From assembly GCF_007097245.1 (NCBI RefSeq), contig NZ_VJZT01000002.1:303859-367858 (forward strand): a DNA stretch of 64,000 nucleotides, given 5' to 3'. Below are positions 1-8,051 of the stretch, in pieces. The stretch's first letter is position 1, and every line of letters starts with the position of its first letter. The notes under the pieces were generated by a model. It had not been told where the DNA came from. It made no database searches and saw only the letters and a program-made list of their open reading frames with translations. The DNA comes from Flavobacterium restrictum. Lineage in GTDB: Bacteria; Bacteroidota; Bacteroidia; Flavobacteriales; Flavobacteriaceae. The position numbers and the translations under genes are program-made.

Positions 1-95
1 AAAATCAATATTTTAAAAACACAAAAACACGCTAAAACACCGCCAACTATAGGATTTTTAAAATAAGAAACAAGGAAACAACCGCTTTTTTTTAT

Positions 96-662
96 TTATT
101 TTTTTAGGTCTTGAGCCACTTTTTCTAGCTCTAAATACCAATCTTCGCCAAACTTGCGAACCAAAGCTTCTTTGACGAATTTGTAGATGGGAACTTCTAA
201 TTCTTGTCCTAATGAACACGCAGGATCACAAATGTCCCAACGGTCGTAATTAACGGCAACAAACTCGGTAAAATCTTTTACTCGAATGGGATATAAATGA
301 CAAGAAACTGGTTTTTTCCAATCGATTATACCTTGATTGTAGGCTTGCTCAATACCACAAAGTGCGGTTTTGCCATCAAAAATCACATACGCACAATCCT
401 TGTTGTCTATCAATGGTGTTTCGAGATCACCATCAGTTCCTGTTACCCAAACACCTTGCGCTTCGATGGCTTGAATGCCTTGTTTGCGAAGAAAAGGTTT
501 CACTTTTGGATAAATAGTTTCTAGAATCTTGGTTTCCTCTAGGCTCAAAGGAGCTCCAGCATCGCCGTCTACACAACAAGCACCTTTGCAAGCCGATAAA
601 TTACACACAAAATCTTTTTCGAGTATGTCTTCTGACACGATGGTTTTTCCTAATTGAAACAT
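96..662 (-). CDS. DUF3109 family protein, cysteine-rich
   Basis: A 188-residue protein with no signal peptide or membrane segment, so probably cytoplasmic. It contains cysteine clusters typical of the DUF3109 family: [11 protein letters not shown] near residues 20-30, a CHLYP motif near 121 and CDPAC near 145-149. The family's biochemical function is not established; the cysteine spacing suggests a bound metal or iron-sulfur centre (inference). The gene is read alone on the minus strand. A TAnnTTTG promoter element lies about 28 bases upstream of the ATG. Length and motif order match the family across Bacteroidota, so the family call is firm while the function remains unknown. Confidence 0.85.
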   Translation of the reverse strand: MFQLGKTIVSEDILEKDFVCNLSACKGACCVDGDAGAPLSLEETKILETIYPKVKPFLRKQGIQAIEAQGVWVTGTDGDLETPLIDNKDCAYVIFDGKTALCGIEQAYNQGIIDWKKPVSCHLYPIRVKDFTEFVAVNYDRWDICDPACSLGQELEVPIYKFVKEALVRKFGEDWYLELEKVAQDLKK

Positions 663-690
663 TATTTTGAGGTACTGGGATTATATTTTG

Positions 691-698
691 CAAAGGTA
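691..698 (-). promoter_or_regulatory. TAnnTTTG -7 element for DUF3109 gene
   Basis: On the minus strand the bases read TACCTTTG, an exact match to the Bacteroidota -7 consensus. The G is 28 bases before the ATG at 662. No TTG at the usual -33 spacing was found, so this rests on the -7 element and its position. Confidence 0.5.
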
Positions 699-849
699 AT
701 CAATCTATGGGATTCTATTTTAGAATCTAAAAAACAATAGTTCAAAAAGGAGAACCCTAATCGCTACAACACGCATCAAAAAACACAAAAGTCCAAAACA
801 ATTTCACCGCATATTTTATTGTTATACCCTGAAATTCTATTCATTACGC

Positions 850-857
850 TACCTTTG
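850..857 (+). promoter_or_regulatory. TAnnTTTG -7 element for MarC-family gene
   Basis: The bases read TACCTTTG, an exact -7 match, ending 14 bases before the ATG at 872, which implies a very short leader. The nearest upstream TTG (819-821) is 28 bases away, longer than the usual 17-23. The rest of the 663-871 gap holds nothing else I can identify. Confidence 0.45.
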
Positions 858-871
858 CACAAAAAATTGTT

Positions 872-1450
872 ATGTTAGAATTTAGCTTCAAAGAAATTAT
901 TACCGTAGGAATGGTACTTTTTGCCGTTATTGATATTGTGGGATCCATACCTATTATTGTGAATTTAAGAGCCAAACATGGCCACATCGAATCCGAAAAA
1001 GCCTCATTAGTAGCGGGTTTAATAATGATTGTTTTCCTGTTTATAGGAGAGGAATTTTTGAGTTTGATAGGTATTGACGTGCATTCCTTTGCGGTAGCAG
1101 GTTCCTTTGTCTTGTTTTTTCTAGCCTTGGAAATGATTTTAGGCATCCGGATTTATCGCGATGAGGAAGCTAATTCGGCTTCGATTGTACCTTTGGCTTT
1201 TCCGTTAATTGCAGGCGCTGGAACAATGACTACTTTACTCTCGTTGCGGTCGCAATTTCATACTGTAAATATTGTAATTGGAATTATTTTGAATATCATA
1301 TTAGTGTATGCGGTTTTAAAATCTTCGGGAAAAATAGAACGAATGTTGGGCAAAAACGGTTTGGGAGTGGTTCGCAAAACCTTTGGGGTGGTACTTCTTG
1401 CTATAGCTGTTAAATTATTCGCTGCTAATGTTAAAGGTTTGTTTGTCTAA
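872..1450 (+). CDS. MarC family integral membrane protein
   Basis: A 192-residue, very hydrophobic protein with about six predicted membrane segments. The start (LEFSFKEIITVGMVLFAVID), the segment NLRAKHGHIESEKASLVAG near residues 31-49 and PLIAGAGTMTTLLSL near 110-124 match the MarC family (PF01914). The family was once linked to multiple antibiotic resistance, but that role was not upheld and the transported substrate is unknown. It has its own promoter element 14 bases upstream of the ATG. A small membrane-protein gene follows after 89 bases and could be co-transcribed. The family call is confident; no specific function is claimed. Confidence 0.9.
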   Translation: MLEFSFKEIITVGMVLFAVIDIVGSIPIIVNLRAKHGHIESEKASLVAGLIMIVFLFIGEEFLSLIGIDVHSFAVAGSFVLFFLALEMILGIRIYRDEEANSASIVPLAFPLIAGAGTMTTLLSLRSQFHTVNIVIGIILNIILVYAVLKSSGKIERMLGKNGLGVVRKTFGVVLLAIAVKLFAANVKGLFV

Positions 1451-1539
1451 TATTTTTTTTTATAAATTTACCCACTAACTTTTAGTATTCGCAGACGGAT
1501 TTAAAAAAACTGTTCTGTTTTTTATAAAAAACTACCTTC

Positions 1540-1743
1540 ATGAAAATTTTTACAAGCATTTTAATTGTTTTAGCCCTTGCATTAATTGTTTTTAATGTGA
1601 CGCTATTGGATTTTAGTAATCCATTGCAAGGAAATAGCATGGTTGCTTTTGTTGGAATTGCAGCTTCCTTTTGCGCTGTTTTGATTCTATTAATTTTTAG
1701 AATGTCTAAAAAAATAGAAGAAAAAATGAGAGACAATAATTAA
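1540..1743 (+). CDS. Small two-helix membrane protein, unknown function
   Basis: A 67-residue protein with two hydrophobic stretches (about residues 4-24 and 33-53) and a short charged C-terminal tail rich in Lys and Glu. It probably sits in the inner membrane with the tail in the cytoplasm. I do not recognise a named family. Its stop codon is followed after one base by the ATG of the FAD-dependent oxidoreductase, so the two are very likely translated from one message. Codon use resembles the neighbours, and the tight coupling is the best evidence that this is a real gene. Confidence 0.7.
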   Translation: MKIFTSILIVLALALIVFNVTLLDFSNPLQGNSMVAFVGIAASFCAVLILLIFRMSKKIEEKMRDNN

Positions 1744-1744
1744 T

Positions 1745-2350
1745 ATGTTTGATGTATTAATCATTGGTGGCGGGGTTTCTGGAATGTCATGTGCCTTGGT
1801 ATTGGGTTCCGCCAAAAACAAATCTTTTGTCAGCACAAAAAACATTGGGATTTTTACCCATCAAAAATCGTCTTCGCTACAAGAAGCACTTTTTAATAAT
1901 GCGTATGGCATTGCACCAAATACACTAGGCGCAGATTTGCTCACTCAAAGTACCCATCATTTAGCCACTACCTATCCGCACATCACACAAATTCCCGACG
2001 AGAAAGTACTTAAAATAGAAGGTAAGTTTCCTGAATTTAAAGTTTTTACCACAAAAAATTTGTACACAACCAAAACTATTGTCGTAGGAATTGGATCTGC
2101 TAATACTTTTGCCATTGAAGGTTTACTGTCGTTTATAGAACCTCATCAAAAATCACTCCCAGAGAAACAACGCATTCAATTAAAAAACACGGATCATCTT
2201 GTCGCCCAAGGCATTTATGCCATAGGAACATTGGCAGGCTGGAGAAGCCAACTAGCCGTAGCTGCAGGAAGCGGCGCAGCGGTTGCCACCGATATTTTGA
2301 CTTTGTGGAATAACGGGATTCAAACACATGCCCACGACAGCAATCGCTAA
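1745..2350 (+). CDS. NAD(P)/FAD-dependent oxidoreductase, short form
   Basis: A 201-residue flavoprotein of the pyridine-nucleotide-disulfide oxidoreductase class. The N-terminal Rossmann motif IIGGGVSGMS (about residues 6-15) binds the FAD ADP moiety. A C-terminal GIYAIGTLAGW motif (about 156-166), followed by a Gly/Ala-rich helix, matches the second FAD contact seen in thioredoxin-reductase-like proteins. No CxxC redox pair is visible and there is no complete second nucleotide-binding domain, so it is shorter than thioredoxin reductase. Its substrate is unknown. It overlaps functionally with the small membrane gene one base upstream and converges with the S41 protease gene, nine bases away. 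Confidence 0.8.
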   Translation: MFDVLIIGGGVSGMSCALVLGSAKNKSFVSTKNIGIFTHQKSSSLQEALFNNAYGIAPNTLGADLLTQSTHHLATTYPHITQIPDEKVLKIEGKFPEFKVFTTKNLYTTKTIVVGIGSANTFAIEGLLSFIEPHQKSLPEKQRIQLKNTDHLVAQGIYAIGTLAGWRSQLAVAAGSGAAVATDILTLWNNGIQTHAHDSNR

Positions 2351-2359
2351 TAGCAAAAT

Positions 2360-3931
2360 CTACTGTTTCAAAACGGCTTTTACCATTGTATCCTCTTTCA
2401 AAATAATTTGATAAAAATAGTCTTCGCCCAATAACTGCCGGGCTAATTCAGCGGTGAGTTCGGTTTTGACCAACGCTTTATTTTTGTCCAAGTTCAAATC
2501 CAATCCATTCTGGGAAACATACTTTTTAAAAGCGGTAAAATAGCGATCCGAAGCATTCATTTTGGTTTTTAGTTGTTCCAAAGTTAAACCGTTAAAATCG
2601 CTTCTATTTTTATCTAAAAGTTCAAAAATACAATGCCCCACAACTCCCGATTGCAATAAATAAGCACTACTTTCGGTTCCTTTTTCTACTTCTAAAGGGA
2701 CAAAAATATCTGGGACAATCCCGCCACCGCCATAAACGATTTTGCCTTTTTTGGTTTTAAAACGCAAGGAATCAATCACTTTTATACTGTCTTTGGAATA
2801 CATTTCGCCAGTTGCAAAACGAGAATCGGATTCTTTAAAGTAGTTTTCATTTCCTTTGGAATACGGTTTTTGGATGGAACGTCCCGTAGGAGTATAATAC
2901 CTCGCAATGGTCAATCGCACGGCAGAACCATCGTCAAAATCCATTTCGCGTTGCACCAATCCTTTTCCAAAAGAGCGGCGACCAAGAATGATTCCACGGT
3001 CGTTATCTTGTATTGCACCTGCCAGAATTTCGCTTGCTGATGCACTGTTTTCGTTTAGTAAAACAAAAACTTTTCCGGTTTCGAAACTGCCTTTTTCGGT
3101 GGCAAATGTTTTTTCGATACTGCCTTTTTTATTTTTGGTAAAAACAATTAATTGCTTGTTTGGCAATAATTCGTCGGCAATGGCAATGGCTTCTTCCATG
3201 TAACCGCCACCATTATCACGAAGATCGATTACGAGTGATTTTGCCCCTTGTTTTTTCAACCTGTTTAATCCCGTCAAAAATTCTTGGTACGTGGTTTCGG
3301 CAAAACGATTGATTTTGATATATCCCGTTGTGGGGTTCAAGAGCAAGGCGGCATCTACACTTTTTATAGGAATAACGGCTCTTTTTACTTTTATTTTGAA
3401 TTTTTTATGTGCCGATTTGCGATACACAAGGAGTTCAATTTCCGAATCCACTTCGCCTTTTAAAGTGGTAAACAAAGAGTCGTTGGGTAATTTTCGTCCA
3501 AATAATTTGGTTTTTCCAGCATATAAAATACGATCTCCAGACAGGATTCCCGCTTTTGCCGAAGGGCCATTTTCAATAGGTTTTATAACCGTAACGGAAT
3601 CTTTGTACATGTAAAAACTAATCCCAATACCTACGAAATCGCCTTTCATACTTTCGGCAACTTCGGCTTGTTCACTGGGCGGAATATATACCGAATGGGG
3701 ATCCAGTTTAGCGAGAATGGTATCTACGGTCAGATTGACAATAGAATCCGTATTGACAGCATCAACATATTCATTATCAATAAAATCAAGGAGTTTATTG
3801 AGCTTGTTTTTAGTGTTATTTTTGGCAAAAAAATGATTTTGATCCGGAAAATTCAAATTCCCACCAATCCAAATTCCTGTCGCAAGAGTGGCGCCAATGA
3901 GCAAGGGTAGGTATTTTGGATTTATTTTCAT
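2360..3931 (-). CDS. S41 family C-terminal processing peptidase
   Basis: A 523-residue protease anchored by one N-terminal membrane segment (about residues 8-24), acting in the periplasm. A PDZ domain (about 90-180) with GIGISFYM and AGILSGDRIL precedes the S41 catalytic domain. The Ser/Lys dyad is visible: the serine lies within SASASE (about 296-301) and the lysine in SFGKG (about 323). Family members trim C-termini of exported proteins; the substrate here is unknown. Its ATG directly abuts the TAA of the dCMP deaminase gene with no spacer, so the two are translationally coupled. The C-terminal region after the catalytic core (about 400-523) is typical of Bacteroidota homologues. Confidence 0.92.
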   Translation of the reverse strand: MKINPKYLPLLIGATLATGIWIGGNLNFPDQNHFFAKNNTKNKLNKLLDFIDNEYVDAVNTDSIVNLTVDTILAKLDPHSVYIPPSEQAEVAESMKGDFVGIGISFYMYKDSVTVIKPIENGPSAKAGILSGDRILYAGKTKLFGRKLPNDSLFTTLKGEVDSEIELLVYRKSAHKKFKIKVKRAVIPIKSVDAALLLNPTTGYIKINRFAETTYQEFLTGLNRLKKQGAKSLVIDLRDNGGGYMEEAIAIADELLPNKQLIVFTKNKKGSIEKTFATEKGSFETGKVFVLLNENSASASEILAGAIQDNDRGIILGRRSFGKGLVQREMDFDDGSAVRLTIARYYTPTGRSIQKPYSKGNENYFKESDSRFATGEMYSKDSIKVIDSLRFKTKKGKIVYGGGGIVPDIFVPLEVEKGTESSAYLLQSGVVGHCIFELLDKNRSDFNGLTLEQLKTKMNASDRYFTAFKKYVSQNGLDLNLDKNKALVKTELTAELARQLLGEDYFYQIILKEDTMVKAVLKQ

Positions 3932-4363
3932 TTATTGGTCTAAATTAGCAATATGCACTACTTCTATGCCTGCTTTTATCAAAAACTGAATGCCTGAATC
4001 GTCCTTATATCCCGTTTGATACACGACTCTTTTCACGCCAGACTGATGAATTAACTTACTGCATTCCTTGCAAGGAGATAGCGTAATATATAAGGTAGCG
4101 CCTTCGCAAGATTGGGTAGAACGAGCTACTTTTAGAATCGCATTGGCTTCTGCATGCAAAACATCCCAGCGAGTCAATCCGTCTTCATCCTCGCAACAGT
4201 TCTCAAAACCTGATGGCGTACCGTTGTATCCATCCGAAATAATCATGCGGTCCTTGACGATAATTGCCCCTACTTGCTTGCGTTTGCAGTACGACAAAAG
4301 ACTCCATTCTTTGGCAATGCGCAAATAGGCTTTGTCGTATTTATTTAATTTATTTATATTCAT
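3932..4363 (-). CDS. dCMP deaminase (ComEB family)
   Basis: A 143-residue cytidine/deoxycytidylate deaminase. The zinc site is clear: HAE at about residues 70-72, with the glutamate as proton shuttle, and PCKEC at about 97-101. It should convert dCMP to dUMP in the cytoplasm, feeding the thymidylate synthase encoded at 28.2 kb. It is the middle gene of a tight minus-strand operon: the upstream HupE gene ends three bases before its ATG, and its own TAA touches the S41 protease ATG. Length and motifs match ComEB-type enzymes. No DNA-uptake role is implied here. Confidence 0.92.
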   Translation of the reverse strand: MNINKLNKYDKAYLRIAKEWSLLSYCKRKQVGAIIVKDRMIISDGYNGTPSGFENCCEDEDGLTRWDVLHAEANAILKVARSTQSCEGATLYITLSPCKECSKLIHQSGVKRVVYQTGYKDDSGIQFLIKAGIEVVHIANLDQ

Positions 4364-4366
4364 TTT

Positions 4367-4960
4367 TTATCTTAACCAAATTTTACTAGCAACAATCATA
4401 GGCAACACAACACCTACTATAAAGGATGACATGACCAATGTCCAATCTCTTTTAGAAAATCTAAAAACGGTTTGAACCATATAAGAGAGTATTAAAACCA
4501 CAAAAACCACTACAATTTGAGCCGCTTCAATTCCTAATGCAAACTCGCCCAAGGGAACCAATTTAGAACTTGGACTACCTCCTAGTATGGTTTTGAAATA
4601 ATTAGAAAAACCCAAACCGTGAACAATTCCAAAGAACAAAGTCACAAAAAACACCAAACTTATACTTTCTTTTTTGCTTGATTTTCCTGCGGTAAATAAG
4701 TTAAAAAGTGCCGTTATTAATATCGTAATAGGAATTAATAGTTCGACAACATTTACTTTTATAGCCACGATTTCATAAACCGAAAGCAACAACGCCAGCG
4801 TATGTCCCACGGTGAACATAGAAACTAAAAGCAAAATGCGTTTCCAATCGCTAAACGAAAATGGGACGGCCAATGCTATCAAAAACAAAACATGATCGTA
4901 AGCATGAATATCTAAAACATGGCGCAATCCTATTTGAAAATAAATCCAAAAATCTGACAT
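4367..4960 (-). CDS. HupE/UreJ family membrane protein
   Basis: A 197-residue membrane protein with about six transmembrane helices. The N-terminal GLRHVLDIHAYDHVLFLIAL (residues 12-31) and the later GIVHGLGFSNYF motif carry the conserved histidines of the HupE/UreJ family, which is linked to nickel or cobalt uptake or to metalloenzyme accessory roles. No urease or hydrogenase genes are in the window, so the transported metal is unknown. It is the first gene of the operon with dCMP deaminase and S41 protease. I found no TAnnTTTG element in the 331-base gap upstream. Confidence 0.85.
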   Translation of the reverse strand: MSDFWIYFQIGLRHVLDIHAYDHVLFLIALAVPFSFSDWKRILLLVSMFTVGHTLALLLSVYEIVAIKVNVVELLIPITILITALFNLFTAGKSSKKESISLVFFVTLFFGIVHGLGFSNYFKTILGGSPSSKLVPLGEFALGIEAAQIVVVFVVLILSYMVQTVFRFSKRDWTLVMSSFIVGVVLPMIVASKIWLR

Positions 4961-5291
4961 AGGTAGTATATTATTGATGTTGGGGTTGTAAACTTACGAT
5001 TAATTTTGAAAATGAAGGATTAGGAGTTGCAATTCCTTTAAATAAAAAGCCAGACAACACTGCTCCTTTTTGTCAGGGCATTCGCTTTTAAAACAAAAGA
5101 CTTTAAATGCAAAAACATGCCGCAGAGCAGCCAATTTTTGAATTAGTGCAATAAAACAGGACTATTTTATTTTTAAAATCTGTGAATCTGCGATCAACTT
5201 TTTAAAAGTGAATCCCATACCTTTTTAAAGAAAAAATGAAACTTTATAAAAAAAATCAGTATCTTTAGTATAAACAAAAATCAAACATACT
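4961..5291. other. 331-bp divergent gap with a degenerate repeat relic
   Basis: No credible gene lies here. At 5177-5192 the bases AATCTGTGAATCTGCG, followed by GAATCCCATA at 5210-5219, resemble the element at 17293-17363 (AAATCTGCTAAATCTGCG, then GCGAATCCCATA). This suggests a decayed copy of the same dispersed repeat. Just before terB, TATCTTTA at 5260-5267 is a one-mismatch -7 element that may drive terB. Confidence 0.45.
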
Positions 5292-5723
5292 ATGTCACTT
5301 TCAGATTTATTCGATAGCGAATTCAAACAAAGAAATAAAGGTCATTTTTCGGCCATTGCGCGTGTAGCACTTGCAGATGGGGAAGCAACTCAGGATGAAT
5401 TGGCATTTTTATCAAAACTAGCCACTCGACTTGAAATTTCTCCAGCAGAATATGAAGAAATTTTAGAAAATCCTTTGAAATATCCCATCAACCCACCTTA
5501 TTTGCATAGTCAACGATTAGAACGTCTCTATGATTTAGCCCGAATGGTCAACACAGACCACCATCTGGGAGACAATCAAGATCGATTGTTGCGAAAATTT
5601 GGTTTGGCATTGGGTTTTACCCCTGGTAATGTTAATTATATTGTTGATAAAGCCTTGGTATTGGTTGATCAAAAAGTCGATTCCGATACATTTGTTTACG
5701 AAATGCAAAATATGAATAAGTAA
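5292..5723 (+). CDS. TerB-like (tellurite resistance B fold) protein
   Basis: A 143-residue, all-helical cytoplasmic protein. The motif HFSAIARVALADGEATQDEL (about residues 18-37), followed by a second helical half containing LARMVNTDHHLGDNQDRLL, matches the TerB-like/DUF533 superfamily with its acidic D-G-x-x-x-x-x-E turn. These domains often bind metal and occur in stress-response proteins. The rest of a tellurite-resistance cluster is absent, so a resistance role is not supported. A near-consensus -7 element (TATCTTTA, 5260-5267) lies upstream. The tandem hairpin array begins right after the stop codon. Confidence 0.78.
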   Translation: MSLSDLFDSEFKQRNKGHFSAIARVALADGEATQDELAFLSKLATRLEISPAEYEEILENPLKYPINPPYLHSQRLERLYDLARMVNTDHHLGDNQDRLLRKFGLALGFTPGNVNYIVDKALVLVDQKVDSDTFVYEMQNMNK

Positions 5724-5725
5724 CA

Positions 5726-6268
5726 ATTTTGTTGATAAATAGCTTTTCTTTTAAGTCCAAATCCAAAAAAATGGATTACTAAAAGATTTACCATGTAAGG
5801 CATTTAAGGTCATATAAGTGTGATGCTAAAAAAATTTGGCTTCTAAAACCAATGGTACAACAACAACCTTATGTGACCTTGAATAACTTATATGGTTTAA
5901 AAAATAATTTTGTAGATAAATGGCTTTTCTTTTTAATTCCAAATCCAAAAAAATTTATTACAAAAAAAATTTACCATGTAAGGCATTTAAGGTCGTATAA
6001 GTGTGATACTAAAAAAATCTGGTTCTTAAAACCAATAGCACAACAACAACCTTATGTGACCTTGGATAACTTATATGGTTTAAAAAATGATTTTGTAGAT
6101 AAATGGCTTTTCTTTTAAGTCCAAATCCAAATAATAGATTACTAAAAGATTTACCACATAAGGCATTTAAGGTCATATAAGTGTGAAACTAAAAAAAATT
6201 GGTTCTTAAAACCAATAGTACAACAACAACCTTATACGACCTTGGATAACTTATATGGTTTAAAAAAA
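5726..6268. repeat. Three tandem ~182-bp hairpin repeats
   Basis: Three near-identical units fill the gap between terB and fbp, with matching points at 5731, 5912 and 6095 (periods 181 and 183). Each unit holds a 33-nt imperfect inverted repeat, with 26 of 33 positions matching in unit 1: arms 5790-5822/5864-5896, 5973-6005/6047-6079 and 6153-6185/6227-6259. Inside each loop is a smaller GGTT...AACC hairpin. A TCCAAATCCAAA stretch separates the units. An 88-codon open frame in units 1-2 is a by-product of the repeat. The remaining 6269-6324 shows nothing recognisable. Confidence 0.9.
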
Positions 6269-6324
6269 GCCCTTTATTCTGGATATCGCTCGTAAACTGC
6301 TGTTTGTTAGTCCAAATCCGACTC

Positions 6325-7335
6325 TTACTTTTTGGCGTTACGCATAAAATCCTCCGCTTTTTCGACCATAGCATAACTTCCACAAAAAAACGGAACACGT
6401 TCATGCAATTCAGTTGGTCGAATTTCTAAAATTCGTCCAAAACCATCCGAAGCTTTTCCGCCAGCTTGTTCGGCAATAAACGCCATGGGATTACATTCAT
6501 ACAACAAGCGCAACTTGCCTTTTGGCGCTTTGGAACTCGTTGGGTACAAATAAATTCCACCCTTAATCATATTGCGATGAAAATCCGAAACCAAACTTCC
6601 AATATACCTTGACGTATACGGCCTATCGCCTTCTTCGAGCTGGCAATACTTAATATAATCCTTAACCCCTTGCGGAAAATGAACATAATTCCCCTCGTTG
6701 ATAGAATAAATAATTCCCTCCTTCGGAAACATCATATTAGGATGCGACAAATAAAAAGTACCAATTGCAGGATTCAACGTAAAACCGTTCACGCCATGAC
6801 CCGTTGTGTACACCAACATTGTTGACGTTCCGTAAATTACATATCCAGCAGCAACTTGATTCACGCCAGGTTGCAAAAAATCCTCTAACGCAACAGGTGT
6901 TCCTACAGGAGTTATGCGCCTGTAGACCGAAAAAATTGTCCCCACCGAAACATTTACATCAATATTCGACGAGCCATCAAGCGGATCCATCAACACGACA
7001 TATTTATTAGTATGACTGTTATCCGACCCTCGAACGGTTATGAAATCATCATTTTCTTCGGAGGCAATGCCACATACAATTTCTCGATTAATAAGGGTTT
7101 GAATAAAAATCTCATTGGCATACACATCCAGTTTTTGTTGGTCTTCGCCTTGAATATTTTGTTCACCAGCGGCACCCACAATATCGACTAAACCCGCTTT
7201 GTTGACTTTGTAATTTACGACTTTTGCCGCTAAGCGGATGGCATTAATAATTCGAGATAATTCTCCTGATGAATACTGGAAAGATTTTTGGTTTTCGATG
7301 ATAAATTCCCCTAGTGTTTTGTTGTGTTCTTTCAT
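6325..7335 (-). CDS. fbp: Class 1 fructose-1,6-bisphosphatase
   Basis: A 336-residue cytoplasmic enzyme that hydrolyses fructose-1,6-bisphosphate to fructose-6-phosphate in gluconeogenesis. The metal-binding signature [20 protein letters not shown] is present near residues 113-132, and ASEENDDF near 91-98 contributes the acidic metal ligands. Substrate-binding motifs ([28 protein letters not shown]) follow in the expected order. Length matches class 1 enzymes. The gene is divergent from the GNAT-lysC pair. Its upstream region has only a one-mismatch -7 element (GATATTTG, minus strand, 7366-7373). The fructose-bisphosphate aldolase of the same pathway is at 35.9 kb. Confidence 0.97.
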   Translation of the reverse strand: MKEHNKTLGEFIIENQKSFQYSSGELSRIINAIRLAAKVVNYKVNKAGLVDIVGAAGEQNIQGEDQQKLDVYANEIFIQTLINREIVCGIASEENDDFITVRGSDNSHTNKYVVLMDPLDGSSNIDVNVSVGTIFSVYRRITPVGTPVALEDFLQPGVNQVAAGYVIYGTSTMLVYTTGHGVNGFTLNPAIGTFYLSHPNMMFPKEGIIYSINEGNYVHFPQGVKDYIKYCQLEEGDRPYTSRYIGSLVSDFHRNMIKGGIYLYPTSSKAPKGKLRLLYECNPMAFIAEQAGGKASDGFGRILEIRPTELHERVPFFCGSYAMVEKAEDFMRNAKK

Positions 7336-7404
7336 TACGAAATCGTTGTAGTTGTGTTGAAGTCACAAATATCGTTTTTTTTGTGAAAATGAATTAATAA
7401 TTAA

Positions 7405-7433
7405 TTGGATACTTTATCACTATTGTATATTTG
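7405..7433 (+). promoter_or_regulatory. Full Bacteroidota promoter for GNAT-lysC
   Basis: TTG at 7405-7407, an 18-base spacer, and TATATTTG at 7426-7433 match the TTG-N17-23-TAnnTTTG consensus exactly. The G is 73 bases before the chosen GNAT ATG at 7507. This placement also shows that an upstream in-frame start at 7405 cannot be used, because it would lie inside the promoter. Confidence 0.75.
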
Positions 7434-7506
7434 CTATCAAAAGTGCTTTTACAAGCTGCTAAAGTGTTGGTTTTTTTATACTTTTAGCACCAAAAATTAT
7501 AGAATT

Positions 7507-7986
7507 ATGAATATTAGACAAGGAAGACCAGAGGATATGGAAGGCGTTTTGGCACTGATACAAGAATTAGCCGTTTTTGAAAAAGAACCCAATGCCGTTT
7601 TAATAACCGTTGCAGATTTGGTTCGCGATGGCTTTGGTGCTAATCCTTTATTTCATGTTTTTGTTGCTGAAGTTGCAGCTGAAATCGTAGGAATTGCATT
7701 GCATTATTACCGCTATTCGACTTGGAAAGGCAAAACCATCCATTTAGAAGATTTGGTGGTCAAAGAAAGCATGCGCGGTACCGGTTTGGGATACGCTTTG
7801 TACTCCGAAATTATCAAGCAAGCCAAAAAAGATCAGGTAAGACGCATTGATTGGAATGTTTTGGACTGGAATACAACGGCTATAACTTTTTATGAAAATT
7901 CAGGCGCCAAAGTATTAGACGAATGGCGTGTAGCACAAATGGATGAAGCAGGAATCAACTTTTTTGTTGAAAATAAATTAAAATAA
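7507..7986 (+). CDS. GNAT family N-acetyltransferase
   Basis: A 159-residue single-domain acetyltransferase of the GCN5 fold. It begins MNIRQGRPEDMEGVLALI, a typical beta1-alpha1 opening. The acetyl-CoA-binding segment is LEDLVVKESMRGTGLGYALY (about residues 79-98), with the R/Q-x-x-G-x-G/A loop as RGTGLG. A final ITFYENSGAKVLDEW is typical of small-molecule acetyltransferases of the diamine-acetyltransferase-like type. The substrate is not determinable. The start at 7507 was chosen because the frame upstream overlaps the promoter and codes for an unlikely N-terminus. lysC follows after 65 bases without a terminator. Confidence 0.9.
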   Translation: MNIRQGRPEDMEGVLALIQELAVFEKEPNAVLITVADLVRDGFGANPLFHVFVAEVAAEIVGIALHYYRYSTWKGKTIHLEDLVVKESMRGTGLGYALYSEIIKQAKKDQVRRIDWNVLDWNTTAITFYENSGAKVLDEWRVAQMDEAGINFFVENKLK

Positions 7987-8051
7987 TAATAAAATACGGT
8001 TTCGTTTTTGGTCAAAAACTAAAAATTCGAAATCTAAAATCTGAATTAAAA

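Noticed and set aside
5852..6118. 88-codon open frame in the hairpin array
   Set aside because: It spans two repeat units and its protein repeats itself (VTLNNLYGLKN/VTLDNLYGLKN); it follows from the repeat rather than coding selection.
7405..7506. In-frame N-terminal extension of the GNAT protein
   Set aside because: It covers the promoter TTG and -7 element and codes for an atypical hydrophobic/Cys-rich stretch.
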